From Agrobacterium rubi TR3 = NBRC 13261 (GTDB lineage Bacteria > Pseudomonadota > Alphaproteobacteria > Rhizobiales > Rhizobiaceae): a stretch of DNA of 64,000 bases. Below the pieces are notes generated by a model. It was given only the letters and a program-made list of their open reading frames with translations, did not search any database and was not told the origin of the DNA. The translations under genes and the position numbers were made by a program. Location of the stretch: the NCBI RefSeq assembly GCF_000739935.1, contig NZ_BBJU01000004.1, forward strand, positions 62,001 to 126,000, read 5' to 3'. Of the stretch, positions 47,168-54,395 are shown one piece after another; position 1 is the stretch's first letter; every line of letters starts with the position of its first letter.

Positions 47168-47958
47168 ACGGCAATCGGTGCTTTGATGGAGGCGTCGGCC
47201 TCGTAATTCTCCAGCGTGAAATCGTCGAAGGTGAAGTCGAAGAGGCTGGTGACGGCAGGGTTCAGGCGCATGGTCGGCAGCGCTTTCGGCGTGCGTTGCA
47301 TTTGCAGTTTGGCCTGCTCGAAATGGTTGGCGTAGATATGTGCGTCACCCAGCGTATGGACGAAATCACCGGGCTTCAATCCTGTGACCTGTGCGACCAT
47401 CAGGGTCAGAAGCGCATAGGAGGCGATGTTGAAGGGCACGCCGAGGAAGATATCGGCCGAGCGCTGATAGAGTTGGCAGGACAGTTTGCCATCCGCGACA
47501 TAAAACTGGAACAGGCAATGGCAGGGCGGTAGCGCCATGTCGTCCACCAGTGCCGGGTTCCAGGCCGATACGATATGGCGGCGGGAATTGGGATTGGTCT
47601 TGAGGCTCTCGATCAAAAGCGCGATCTGGTCGATATGGCGGCCATCTGGGGCAGGCCATGAGCGCCACTGCGCGCCATAGACGGGGCCGAGATTGCCGTT
47701 CTCGTCGGCCCACTCATCCCAGATGGAAACGCCGTTTTCCTTGAGATAGGCGATGTTGGTATCGCCCTTGAGGAACCAGAGCAGTTCATGGATGATGGAG
47801 CGCAGATGCAGCTTCTTGGTAGTGAGAACGGGAAAGCCTTCCGACAGATCGAAGCGCATCTGGTAACCGAAAACGGAGCGCGTGCCAGTGCCGGTGCGGT
47901 CGCCACGGTCGCTGCCCGTATCCATCACATGCCGAAGAAGGTCGAGATATTGCTTCAT
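47164..47958 (-). CDS. thyA: Thymidylate synthase
   Basis: 264-residue ThyA that methylates dUMP to dTMP with methylene-tetrahydrofolate. Catalytic Cys C146 in [14 protein letters not shown]. Folate and dUMP sites [29 protein letters not shown] and [13 protein letters not shown] are intact. Upstream partner of folA, which regenerates the folate it oxidises. Confidence 0.96.
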   Translation of the reverse strand: MKQYLDLLRHVMDTGSDRGDRTGTGTRSVFGYQMRFDLSEGFPVLTTKKLHLRSIIHELLWFLKGDTNIAYLKENGVSIWDEWADENGNLGPVYGAQWRSWPAPDGRHIDQIALLIESLKTNPNSRRHIVSAWNPALVDDMALPPCHCLFQFYVADGKLSCQLYQRSADIFLGVPFNIASYALLTLMVAQVTGLKPGDFVHTLGDAHIYANHFEQAKLQMQRTPKALPTMRLNPAVTSLFDFTFDDFTLENYEADASIKAPIAV

Positions 47959-48045
47959 GGTGGTCCGCCGCCGATTCTAAACAGGCCGTATTATAGGGCG
48001 TTTGCGACGGCGGAACCAGTGAGGTGCCAGAGTGGCCCACAGAAA

Positions 48046-48354
48046 TCAGAGCGTTTCCAGTTTCCCGAGGTGTTTCGCCACGAGGTAATAGAATGTCACG
48101 CGTGATTTCGTTCTGTCACCTTTCATCGCCGCAACCGTGTCCTCCACGGCCTTATCGGCATGGGCACCTGAGACACCGAGCTTTTTGCCGCACCAGTTCG
48201 TTTTCACTCGCGCCAACTCTTCGGGATCTGACGAGGAGACGAGCGCCGAATCACGATTGCGCAAGGCAATGCCGAGATGGCTGACGATTTTGCTCACCAC
48301 CGCTTCGTCGGCATTGGCATCGTATATTTTCACATCTGCGAGATGGTCCGTCAT
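48046..48354 (-). CDS. DUF2853 family protein
   Basis: 102-residue all-helical protein with the DUF2853 pattern: VKIYDANADEAVVSKIVSHLG, then KTNWCGKKLGVSG and SRVTFYYLVAKHLGKL. Function unknown. Lies upstream of thyA on the same strand with a 91-base gap. The 5' end faces the tmRNA gene. Confidence 0.8.
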   Translation of the reverse strand: MTDHLADVKIYDANADEAVVSKIVSHLGIALRNRDSALVSSSDPEELARVKTNWCGKKLGVSGAHADKAVEDTVAAMKGDRTKSRVTFYYLVAKHLGKLETL

Positions 48355-48489
48355 GGTCTATCCTCCCAAGTGCTGCGTCGTTAAATTAAGGTTCCTCTTA
48401 TAAAGCAGGATGTGACAACTCCGCAGTCTCGTCAAGAATTGCGCGCAACCTTTCATCGAAATGTCATCCAGCCCCTTTTCTCCGCCGCG

Positions 48490-48840
48490 CGAAGCGCCTA
48501 TATGAGCCGTGCCGGGTGCAAATCCGGCTATGGCGATAAACGGTCGATGGAATAAGCCTATTGGACCCGGGGGCGGTACCCGGCGCCTCCACCAAAAACC
48601 GGCGGACCTTGCAAAGGCCGGCTTTTGATGGGGGCGAAATAGGATCGACAAGGGTGTAAAGATCGAACTTTTGCTCGGCATGATACCGCCGTTATCGGGT
48701 CACAAGTGTAGTTGCAAATGACAACAACGCTAAGGAATACGCTCTCGCTGCCTAATGGCGGTGTGGGAATTCCGACTTAAGCCCTTACGGTTAGCCCCGT
48801 AAGGCGGGGTTCGGAGGTACCTGGCAACAGAAACCTCCAC
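48490..48840 (+). ncRNA. ssrA: Transfer-messenger RNA, circularly permuted two-piece type
   Basis: Alphaproteobacterial split tmRNA. The acceptor piece comes first and ends in GGCGCCTCCACCA (CCA at 48592-48594). After a spacer with a short hairpin, the coding piece begins GGGGGCGAAATAGG at 48630; its first bases pair with CGCCTCC of the acceptor piece. The tag frame starts at GCA 48714 and ends TAA 48753-48755, encoding ANDNNAKEYALAA. Downstream stems (GCCCCGTAAGGCGGGG region) form pseudoknots. It rescues stalled ribosomes and marks peptides for ClpXP. Outer boundaries are approximate; internal landmarks are exact. Confidence 0.95.
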
Positions 48841-48903
48841 CTTCTCCATTTCGGCGCAATTGGCTATAAGGTGAAATGACTCGCGGCAAGCAGGGCTTTT
48901 CCG

Positions 48904-48932
48904 TTGCTGCGGTATAAGACATTGCGTATAAT
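48904..48932 (+). promoter_or_regulatory. Promoter of sspB
   Basis: TTGCTG (48904-48909), 17-base spacer, TATAAT (48927-48932, perfect -10). The start would be near 48939, about 32 bases before the sspB ATG. Confidence 0.65.
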
Positions 48933-48970
48933 ACGATAAAATACGTATGCATAAGGAAAGACAGGACCGT

Positions 48971-49477
48971 ATGGGGCAGGATCATATCCGTTACGACATT
49001 CTCGCACAGGATGCCCTTCGCGGCGTTATTCGCAAGGTATTGAGCGAAGTCGCTGCTACGGCGAGGCTGCCCGGCGACCATCATTTCTTCATCACCTTTT
49101 TGACCGGCGCACCTGGCGTGCGCATCTCGCAGCATCTGAAGGCGAAATATGCCGAGCAGATGACCATCGTCATCCAGCATCAGTTCTGGGACATGAAGGT
49201 CACCGATACGCAGTTCGAAATCGGCCTGTCCTTCTCCGATACGCCTGAGAAGCTAGTCGTGCCGTTCAATGCCATCAGAGGCTTCTACGATCCTTCGGTG
49301 AATTTCGAACTCGAATTCGATGTTCCCTTGGCGGAAGAGGAAGAGGTCGTGGAAGCGGAAATCACCGCATATCCAGCACCTGCCGAAAACAAGGTCGCGT
49401 CGAGCGACGACAAGCCGGACGAAGAGAAGAAGGCCGGTTCGGTCGTTTCTCTGGACGCTTTCCGCAAAAACAAGTGA
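48971..49477 (+). CDS. sspB: SspB family ClpXP adaptor
   Basis: 168 residues from ATG 48971 (AGGA upstream); an upstream ATG at 48947 is less likely. The folded tag-binding domain is about 1-120, with HHFFITFLTGAPGVRISQHL and MTIVIQHQFWDMKVTDTQF. A flexible acidic/Pro/Lys linker follows, and a short conserved tail AGSVVSLDAFRKNK that should dock on ClpX. It binds the ssrA tag and delivers tagged proteins to ClpXP. It is next to the tmRNA gene that makes the tag. The DUF4169 gene follows in the same direction. Confidence 0.92.
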   Translation: MGQDHIRYDILAQDALRGVIRKVLSEVAATARLPGDHHFFITFLTGAPGVRISQHLKAKYAEQMTIVIQHQFWDMKVTDTQFEIGLSFSDTPEKLVVPFNAIRGFYDPSVNFELEFDVPLAEEEEVVEAEITAYPAPAENKVASSDDKPDEEKKAGSVVSLDAFRKNK

Positions 49478-49506
49478 TGGTCTGAAGCGATTGGCGCAGA
49501 CGGGAG

Positions 49507-49707
49507 ATGGTCGTGACAGGCGATGTCGTAAATCTGCGCCAGTTTCGCAAACAGAAGGCACGTACCGAAAAAGACAAACAGGCGGAGCAAAACCGCCTGA
49601 CTTTTGGCCGAACCAAGGCTGAAAAGAACCTCACCTCCGCATTGAACGACAAAGCCGACCGCGCGCTCGATCAGGGCAAGCTCGATAAGGGTGAGGACGA
49701 CGCTTAG
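49507..49707 (+). CDS. DUF4169 family protein
   Basis: 66 residues, highly charged. VVNLRQFRKQKARTEKDKQA followed by NRLTFGRTKAEKNL is the family pattern. Function unknown. 29 bases after sspB on the same strand, so probably cotranscribed. Note the VVNLRQFRKQK stretch resembles the VVSLDAFRKNK tail of SspB just upstream. Confidence 0.8.
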   Translation: MVVTGDVVNLRQFRKQKARTEKDKQAEQNRLTFGRTKAEKNLTSALNDKADRALDQGKLDKGEDDA

Positions 49708-49759
49708 CGTCGCCTAGCGGGACATCATCTCGCAGTTTTTACACAAGCTCCCAACCGGA

Positions 49760-50317
49760 TCACTTACCCTGCCATCGCTCCAGCGTCAGCGCGTAGGTTA
49801 CGTGCGGCTTGAGGTGGGGGTGGGTGTTCGGCACGCGGGGGTGCAAGAAATCGCGAGACGGCGCGCGGATAAGCCCGATGCGCTTCATGACGGCCACCGA
49901 GCGCAAATTGTCCTTTACGGCAAAGGACACGATTTCCGGCAGTTTTTTCTCATCGAATGCCATTGATAGCAGCGACTTTGCAGCTTCGGTGGCATAGCCG
50001 TTGCCCCAGAAGCGGGCAGCCAGCCGCCAGCCGATTTCCATTGTGCCGAGCGGAAATATGCCCTCCAGATTGGCGGGCGCGATGCCGCAGAACCCGATGG
50101 GCTCGCCGGTTTCGCGCAGTTCGACCGCATAAAATCCGTATCCGGTGGCATGGATCATCTCGTTGACGTGCTTCAGCGCAGCGTCTGATTCCGCGTGGCT
50201 GCGCTTATGCGGAAAGAATTCCATGACATCGGGATCGGAATTGACCTCGCGAAACAGTTCGCGATCGGTGTCTTTCCAGTCCCGAAGGATCAGTCTTGGT
50301 GTTCCGCTGACAATCAT
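49760..50317 (-). CDS. GNAT family N-acetyltransferase
   Basis: 185-residue acetyltransferase of the RimJ/RimL-like group. TPRLILRDWKDTDREL opens the domain. The acetyl-CoA site is RFWGNGYATEAAKSLL (about residues 105-120), followed by VSFAVKDNLRSVAVMKRIGL. Substrate unknown. Its start overlaps the serB stop by four bases, so it is coupled to serB. Confidence 0.87.
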   Translation of the reverse strand: MIVSGTPRLILRDWKDTDRELFREVNSDPDVMEFFPHKRSHAESDAALKHVNEMIHATGYGFYAVELRETGEPIGFCGIAPANLEGIFPLGTMEIGWRLAARFWGNGYATEAAKSLLSMAFDEKKLPEIVSFAVKDNLRSVAVMKRIGLIRAPSRDFLHPRVPNTHPHLKPHVTYALTLERWQGK

Positions 50318-51204
50318 GGTGTAACGAAGTCGGACTTTCTGTAGCCCTGGAGGTAGAGAAGGGCAGTCAGGTCACTATGGTCGATGCGGATTTTGGCCTC
50401 CGCGGCAACCGCAGGCTTGGCATGCAGCGCAACACCAGAACCGGCCAGATGCAGCATGCCGAGATCGTTGGCGCCGTCACCCACGGCCATGGCATCTTCC
50501 GGGGAAAGACCCAGCTTTGTAGCGATATAGTTGAGGGCGTCGATCTTGGCCTGTTTGCCCAGAATGGGTTCGGCCACGGTGCCGTCGAGAAGGCCGTCTT
50601 TTTCGCCCAGAATGTTGGCGCGGTTTTCATCGAAGCCGAGGGTTGCGGCGATGCGACTGGTAAAGACGGTGAAGCCGCCGGATACGAGTGCGGTGTAATG
50701 TCCTTTAGCCTTCATGGTGGCGATGAGTTCCATGCCACCTGGGGTGAGCGTCACGCGCTTTTCGATGACATCGTCCACGACCGAAATCGGCAGGCCCTTG
50801 AGCAGCGCCACGCGCTCACGCAAAGCGGGCTCGAAGGCGATCTCGCCATTCATGGCACGGGCGGTGATGGTGGAAACTTCGTCCTTCAGACCCACTTCAG
50901 CGGCCAGCTCGTCTATGCATTCCTGTTGGATCATGGTGGAATCCATATCGGCGATCAGGATTTTCTTGCGACGCTTGTCCTGATCCTGAATGGCGATGTC
51001 GATGGGTCTGTCGACGATGGCCATCCGTAGCACGCGTTCTGCCGAAGCCACATCCGTGCCATCGCGCAGCACCAGATCGCAGGCAATGCTATCCGCCAGC
51101 CAGTAGAGGCCGGACGCGTCGAGCGCCTTGGCGGCGCTTTCTGCGATGGTGGAATTCAGAACAGGATTTGACGGATTGGCGATAAGCGTGGCAACGAGAG
51201 CCAT
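50314..51204 (-). CDS. serB: Phosphoserine phosphatase
   Basis: 296 residues from ATG 51204, with AAGG upstream. Longer in-frame starts run into miaA sequence. HAD-family enzyme for the last step of serine synthesis: nucleophile D86 and general acid D88 in LIADMDSTMIQQE, then ALVSGGFTVFTSRIA, and AVGDGANDLGMLHLAG near the end. An N-terminal regulatory region of about 75 residues. Divergent from miaA, with the two start codons sharing two bases. Confidence 0.94.
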   Translation of the reverse strand: MALVATLIANPSNPVLNSTIAESAAKALDASGLYWLADSIACDLVLRDGTDVASAERVLRMAIVDRPIDIAIQDQDKRRKKILIADMDSTMIQQECIDELAAEVGLKDEVSTITARAMNGEIAFEPALRERVALLKGLPISVVDDVIEKRVTLTPGGMELIATMKAKGHYTALVSGGFTVFTSRIAATLGFDENRANILGEKDGLLDGTVAEPILGKQAKIDALNYIATKLGLSPEDAMAVGDGANDLGMLHLAGSGVALHAKPAVAAEAKIRIDHSDLTALLYLQGYRKSDFVTP

Positions 51205-52099
51205 GATGAGCAACCTTGATGACGAATTCGATGCGACCCTGATAACCGGCCCGACGGCAAGCGGCAAGTCCGCGCTTGCGCTTCGCTTGGCGCGCGACAG
51301 AGGCGGCGTCGTCATCAATGCCGACAGCATGCAGGTCTACGACACGTTGCAGGTATTGACCGCGCGCCCCTCGGCAAAAGAAATGGAAGGCGTGTCGCAC
51401 CACCTCTACGGCCACGTTCCGGCGTCGCAGCTTTACTCGACGGGTGAGTGGCTGCGCGAGATCACGGCGCTTCTGGAAATATTGCGCAGCGAGGGGCGTC
51501 ATCCGGTCATCGTCGGCGGGACGGGGCTCTATTTCAAGGCGCTGACGGGTGGCCTTTCCGATATGCCGACCATCCCCACCGATATCCGCGAGCGTTACCG
51601 ATCACGGTTGCTCGAAGAGGGATCATTGGGGCTGTATGATGAATTAGCGGCTCGGGACCCTCAGACGACATCTAGCCTAAAGCCCACCGACGGGCAGCGG
51701 ATTGTTCGGGCGCTTGAGGTTTTGGAAGCAACCGGGCAATCCATTCGTACATTTCAGAATGCCAGCGGTCCTGTGATCATCGACCCGACGCGCGCCCGGA
51801 AATTCGTGGTGCTGCCAGATCGCGCTGTGCTGCATGACCGCATCAACAGGCGGTTTGCCGGGATGATGCAGAGCGGGGCCGTGGAAGAGGTGAAGGCGCT
51901 TCTAGCGCTCGATCTGCCGCCGGATTCTACGGCAATGAAAGCTATCGGCGTTTCGCAGATTGCGGAGATGCTGGCGGGGCGGATGGGGGAGGCCGAGGTC
52001 ATCGAAAAGGCTGCGGCCGCCACCCGGCAATATGCCAAGCGGCAGATGACATGGTTTCGCAATCAGATGGGTGACGATTGGGAGAGGGTTGTGCCGTAG
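51203..52099 (+). CDS. miaA: tRNA dimethylallyltransferase
   Basis: 298 residues. Adds a dimethylallyl group to A37 of tRNAs reading UNN codons. P-loop GPTASGKSALALRLA (about 16-30), INADSMQVYDTLQVLTARP, and VGGTGLYFKALTGGL. ATG 51203 and ATG 51206 are adjacent; the ribosome binding site (GAGAG) fits the second slightly better. The gene begins inside the serB start codon on the opposite strand. Ends 14 bases from the HerA-like gene. Confidence 0.93.
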   Translation: MMSNLDDEFDATLITGPTASGKSALALRLARDRGGVVINADSMQVYDTLQVLTARPSAKEMEGVSHHLYGHVPASQLYSTGEWLREITALLEILRSEGRHPVIVGGTGLYFKALTGGLSDMPTIPTDIRERYRSRLLEEGSLGLYDELAARDPQTTSSLKPTDGQRIVRALEVLEATGQSIRTFQNASGPVIIDPTRARKFVVLPDRAVLHDRINRRFAGMMQSGAVEEVKALLALDLPPDSTAMKAIGVSQIAEMLAGRMGEAEVIEKAAAATRQYAKRQMTWFRNQMGDDWERVVP

Positions 52100-52113
52100 G
52101 GCGCAGCAAACTC

Positions 52114-54015
52114 TCAATCCTTGCGGTACAGGCTGCTCAGCGGCTTCTTCAACAAGCTCTCACGTGTCGGCGCGGCGTTTGCGGGCATCTGCGCCTTTGC
52201 TGAGAACACCGAGCTTCGCGGCAGCATTTCCGGGCGGTAAGGCTCTGTACCGGTGCTTTCGTGGAATTCGCGCTTCCAGCTTTCGAATTCTTCCTCGTCG
52301 GCGTCCTGCGCGATCTTCGCGTCGTAGCTTTGGCGGAAACCGGAGATATCGGGGCCGGTGACGGCGCGCATGCGCTTGACGATGGAGCGAAGGTCCACCG
52401 TATCGGGTGTATCTTCCAGGGCCGAATGTGAAACGCCATTGGCCTTCGGCAGGATGTGAACCGGCACGCGGTTGAAGCGTATGCGCATCGGCACGTTGAT
52501 CGCCTCACCGAACGCGATGGCCTCGCCATTGCCGATGGAGGACAAAAAGCTGGTGGTGGAGACCGACGAATTGGGGATGGCCGAGCGGATGATCTCCTGG
52601 TCGTTTTCGTTGGAAAGCCGCATAGCGAAAACTGTGGAGCATTGCGACAGGATCGTCTGGTCCAGCTCGCCCGGACGTTGGGTGATGATGCCCAGCGACA
52701 CGCCGTATTTACGGCCTTCCTTGGCGATGCGGGCGATGGCCTGACGGGTCGGGAAAAAGCCGAGCGCGGGATCTGCGGGAACATAACGGTGCGCTTCTTC
52801 GCAAACGACGAGCGTGTGGATGGCTCCTTGGCTCCACAGCGCCAGTTCGAAGGCCATGCGGCATAAAACGGACGCGACCGAGTTCACCACTTCCGAAGGG
52901 ATGCCCGCCAGCTGAAACACCGAGATCGGCTTGCCTTCGCCCGGCACGCGGAAAATATACGCGACCGTTTCCATGATCGTGTCGCTGATGGTGCTGTTGG
53001 AAAACATGAAATGGTAACGCGGATCGTTGATGGCTGACATGATGCGCATTTTGAGATTGCGCAGTGCAGGCTTTTCATCACGCCCTTCCAGCCGACCGAT
53101 GCGCTCATCGATCAGTGCGAGCAGATCCGCGATTCGGTAGGGAATGGGGGTATCCGCTGTCAGGGAGGATTTTTCCGAGGCGCGGCGCATGATGGAATTC
53201 TCCGCACCGCGAAAGGCACGCTTTGCCTCCGGTATCAGATCGCGCAGAACGTCGAGTTCTTCCGCCACGGCCTTGCGTCCGCGATAGAGCACCTCGGTGA
53301 ATTCCTCCAGCTTCATCAGCCAGAAGGGCAGGTCGAGCGTGTCGGTATCGATAACAACTGATGTCTGCGGAAAGGCTGCGGCATATTCATTGTGTGGGTC
53401 GAGGATCAGCACGCGCAGCTTCGGGTCGTTTTCGATCGCCTTGTTCAGCAACAGGGAAACAGCGGTAGACTTTCCGACGCCGGTTGAGCCGAGGACGGCG
53501 AAATGTTTCGAAAGCATTTCCGGGATGCTGATCGTCGCGTCTACGCTGTCATCCTGCGTCAGGCGGCCCACGACGCAGGCGCCGCTGCCGGTATTGTCGT
53601 AGATGCGCATCAGGTCGCTGGCACGAATGCGGTGAGCAACGGCACCCAGGTAGGGATAGCGAGAGATACCGGTGGAAAAGCGCTCCGAGCCATCGGGCAG
53701 GCGGTGGATTTCGCCCAGAAGTTCGACGTCGATCAGAAGCGTGTTGCTGCGGCTTGCCGACCATTCGGCCTCGCCGGTCTTCATGGCATAGGTGAGGGCG
53801 GCGATGCGGGTTTCGCCAAGGTCGATGGAAATCAGTCGACCGACGGACCAGAGTTCGGCGAGATCGGTCTTGCCCGGTTCTGTCGTTGCGGAAATGGTGG
53901 CGCGTGAGCCTGTGCAGGAAATGACGTGGCCCAGCAGGCGGTTACCTGCCGTCAATTCATCGCGGCGGTCATGCTCGCCTGCAGTCGCAGATTTGCGAAG
54001 GTCGTCGTTAAACAC
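52114..54015 (-). CDS. HerA-like ATPase (DUF87)
   Basis: 633 residues. An N-terminal HAS-barrel region (LLGHVISCTGSRATISATT onward) is followed by a HerA/FtsK-type ATPase: Walker A LGSTGVGKST at 175-184, DPHNEYAAAFP, Walker B LVVCEEAHRYVP, and the sensor-like LGIITQRPGELDQTILSQC. HerA proteins pump DNA as hexamers, usually with the NurA nuclease or, in defence systems, SIR2 or other effectors. None of these is adjacent. A housekeeping role in alphaproteobacteria is likely but undefined. Confidence 0.85.
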   Translation of the reverse strand: MFNDDLRKSATAGEHDRRDELTAGNRLLGHVISCTGSRATISATTEPGKTDLAELWSVGRLISIDLGETRIAALTYAMKTGEAEWSASRSNTLLIDVELLGEIHRLPDGSERFSTGISRYPYLGAVAHRIRASDLMRIYDNTGSGACVVGRLTQDDSVDATISIPEMLSKHFAVLGSTGVGKSTAVSLLLNKAIENDPKLRVLILDPHNEYAAAFPQTSVVIDTDTLDLPFWLMKLEEFTEVLYRGRKAVAEELDVLRDLIPEAKRAFRGAENSIMRRASEKSSLTADTPIPYRIADLLALIDERIGRLEGRDEKPALRNLKMRIMSAINDPRYHFMFSNSTISDTIMETVAYIFRVPGEGKPISVFQLAGIPSEVVNSVASVLCRMAFELALWSQGAIHTLVVCEEAHRYVPADPALGFFPTRQAIARIAKEGRKYGVSLGIITQRPGELDQTILSQCSTVFAMRLSNENDQEIIRSAIPNSSVSTTSFLSSIGNGEAIAFGEAINVPMRIRFNRVPVHILPKANGVSHSALEDTPDTVDLRSIVKRMRAVTGPDISGFRQSYDAKIAQDADEEEFESWKREFHESTGTEPYRPEMLPRSSVFSAKAQMPANAAPTRESLLKKPLSSLYRKD

Positions 54016-54233
54016 GTCTCGCCCCTGTCATAGGTCTTGCCGGCCTTTTGCTGGCCGTGCGGGTTATTCCCGTTATTGCGCCTGAATATACAGAAACGCA
54101 TTTAACAACTGGTATAGTGGCTTCGTATTTTTATGTCTTCGAATGAGGTTTTGACGCAATAAATGGAATGTATGCCGATTTTTTCCGCAAGATGCGTTGA
54201 CGAAAGTCGTGTTTGTGGCTAACACTCCGCCCC
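54016..54233. other. Intergenic region before the ilv leader
   Basis: No gene seen. Its right end holds the putative ilv promoter. The middle is AT-rich (about 54110-54190). Confidence 0.5.
54197..54225 (+). promoter_or_regulatory. Putative promoter of the ilv leader
   Basis: TTGACG (54197-54202), a 17-base spacer, and TAACAC (54220-54225). The predicted start falls at about 54232-54234, on or just before the ATG of the leader peptide. Confidence 0.5.
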
Positions 54234-54290
54234 ATGAAAAATCTTAACGTACTTATCGTGGTGGGACGGCGCATGGGCAGGATGGTGTAA
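54234..54290 (+). CDS. ilv attenuator leader peptide, 18 residues
   Basis: ATG at 54234 to TAA at 54288-54290, reading MKNLNVLIVVGRRMGRMV. The run L-N-V-L-I-V-V holds six codons for the three end products of the pathway, the signature of a branched-chain amino acid leader. There is no ribosome binding site, and the promoter is so close that the mRNA may begin at the ATG. The frame overlaps the 5' arm of the large stem that follows. Confidence 0.75.
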   Translation: MKNLNVLIVVGRRMGRMV

Positions 54291-54345
54291 CCATCCGGCG
54301 AAAGCACCCATGCGCTGAACGAGGCTCCTGAAGGGGCCTTTTTTT
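54269..54345 (+). terminator. Attenuator: pause stem and intrinsic terminator before ilvI
   Basis: GCGCATGGG (54269-54277) pairs perfectly with CCCATGCGC (54307-54315), enclosing a small hairpin GGATGG/CCATCC. A terminator follows: AGGCTCC (54322-54328), TGAA loop, GGGGCCT (54333-54339), then T7 to 54345. The 5' arm lies inside the leader peptide frame, so ribosome position can change folding, as in classic attenuation. The alternative antiterminator pairing was not modelled. Confidence 0.8.
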
Positions 54346-54395
54346 ATGTCTTCACTTGGGCCGGATGGCCCCACGGTATCCAAAGCCAAATCGGG

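Noticed and set aside
52114-54015. HerA-based phage defence system
   Set aside because: No SIR2, DUF4297 or nuclease partner is adjacent; neighbours are miaA and ilvI.
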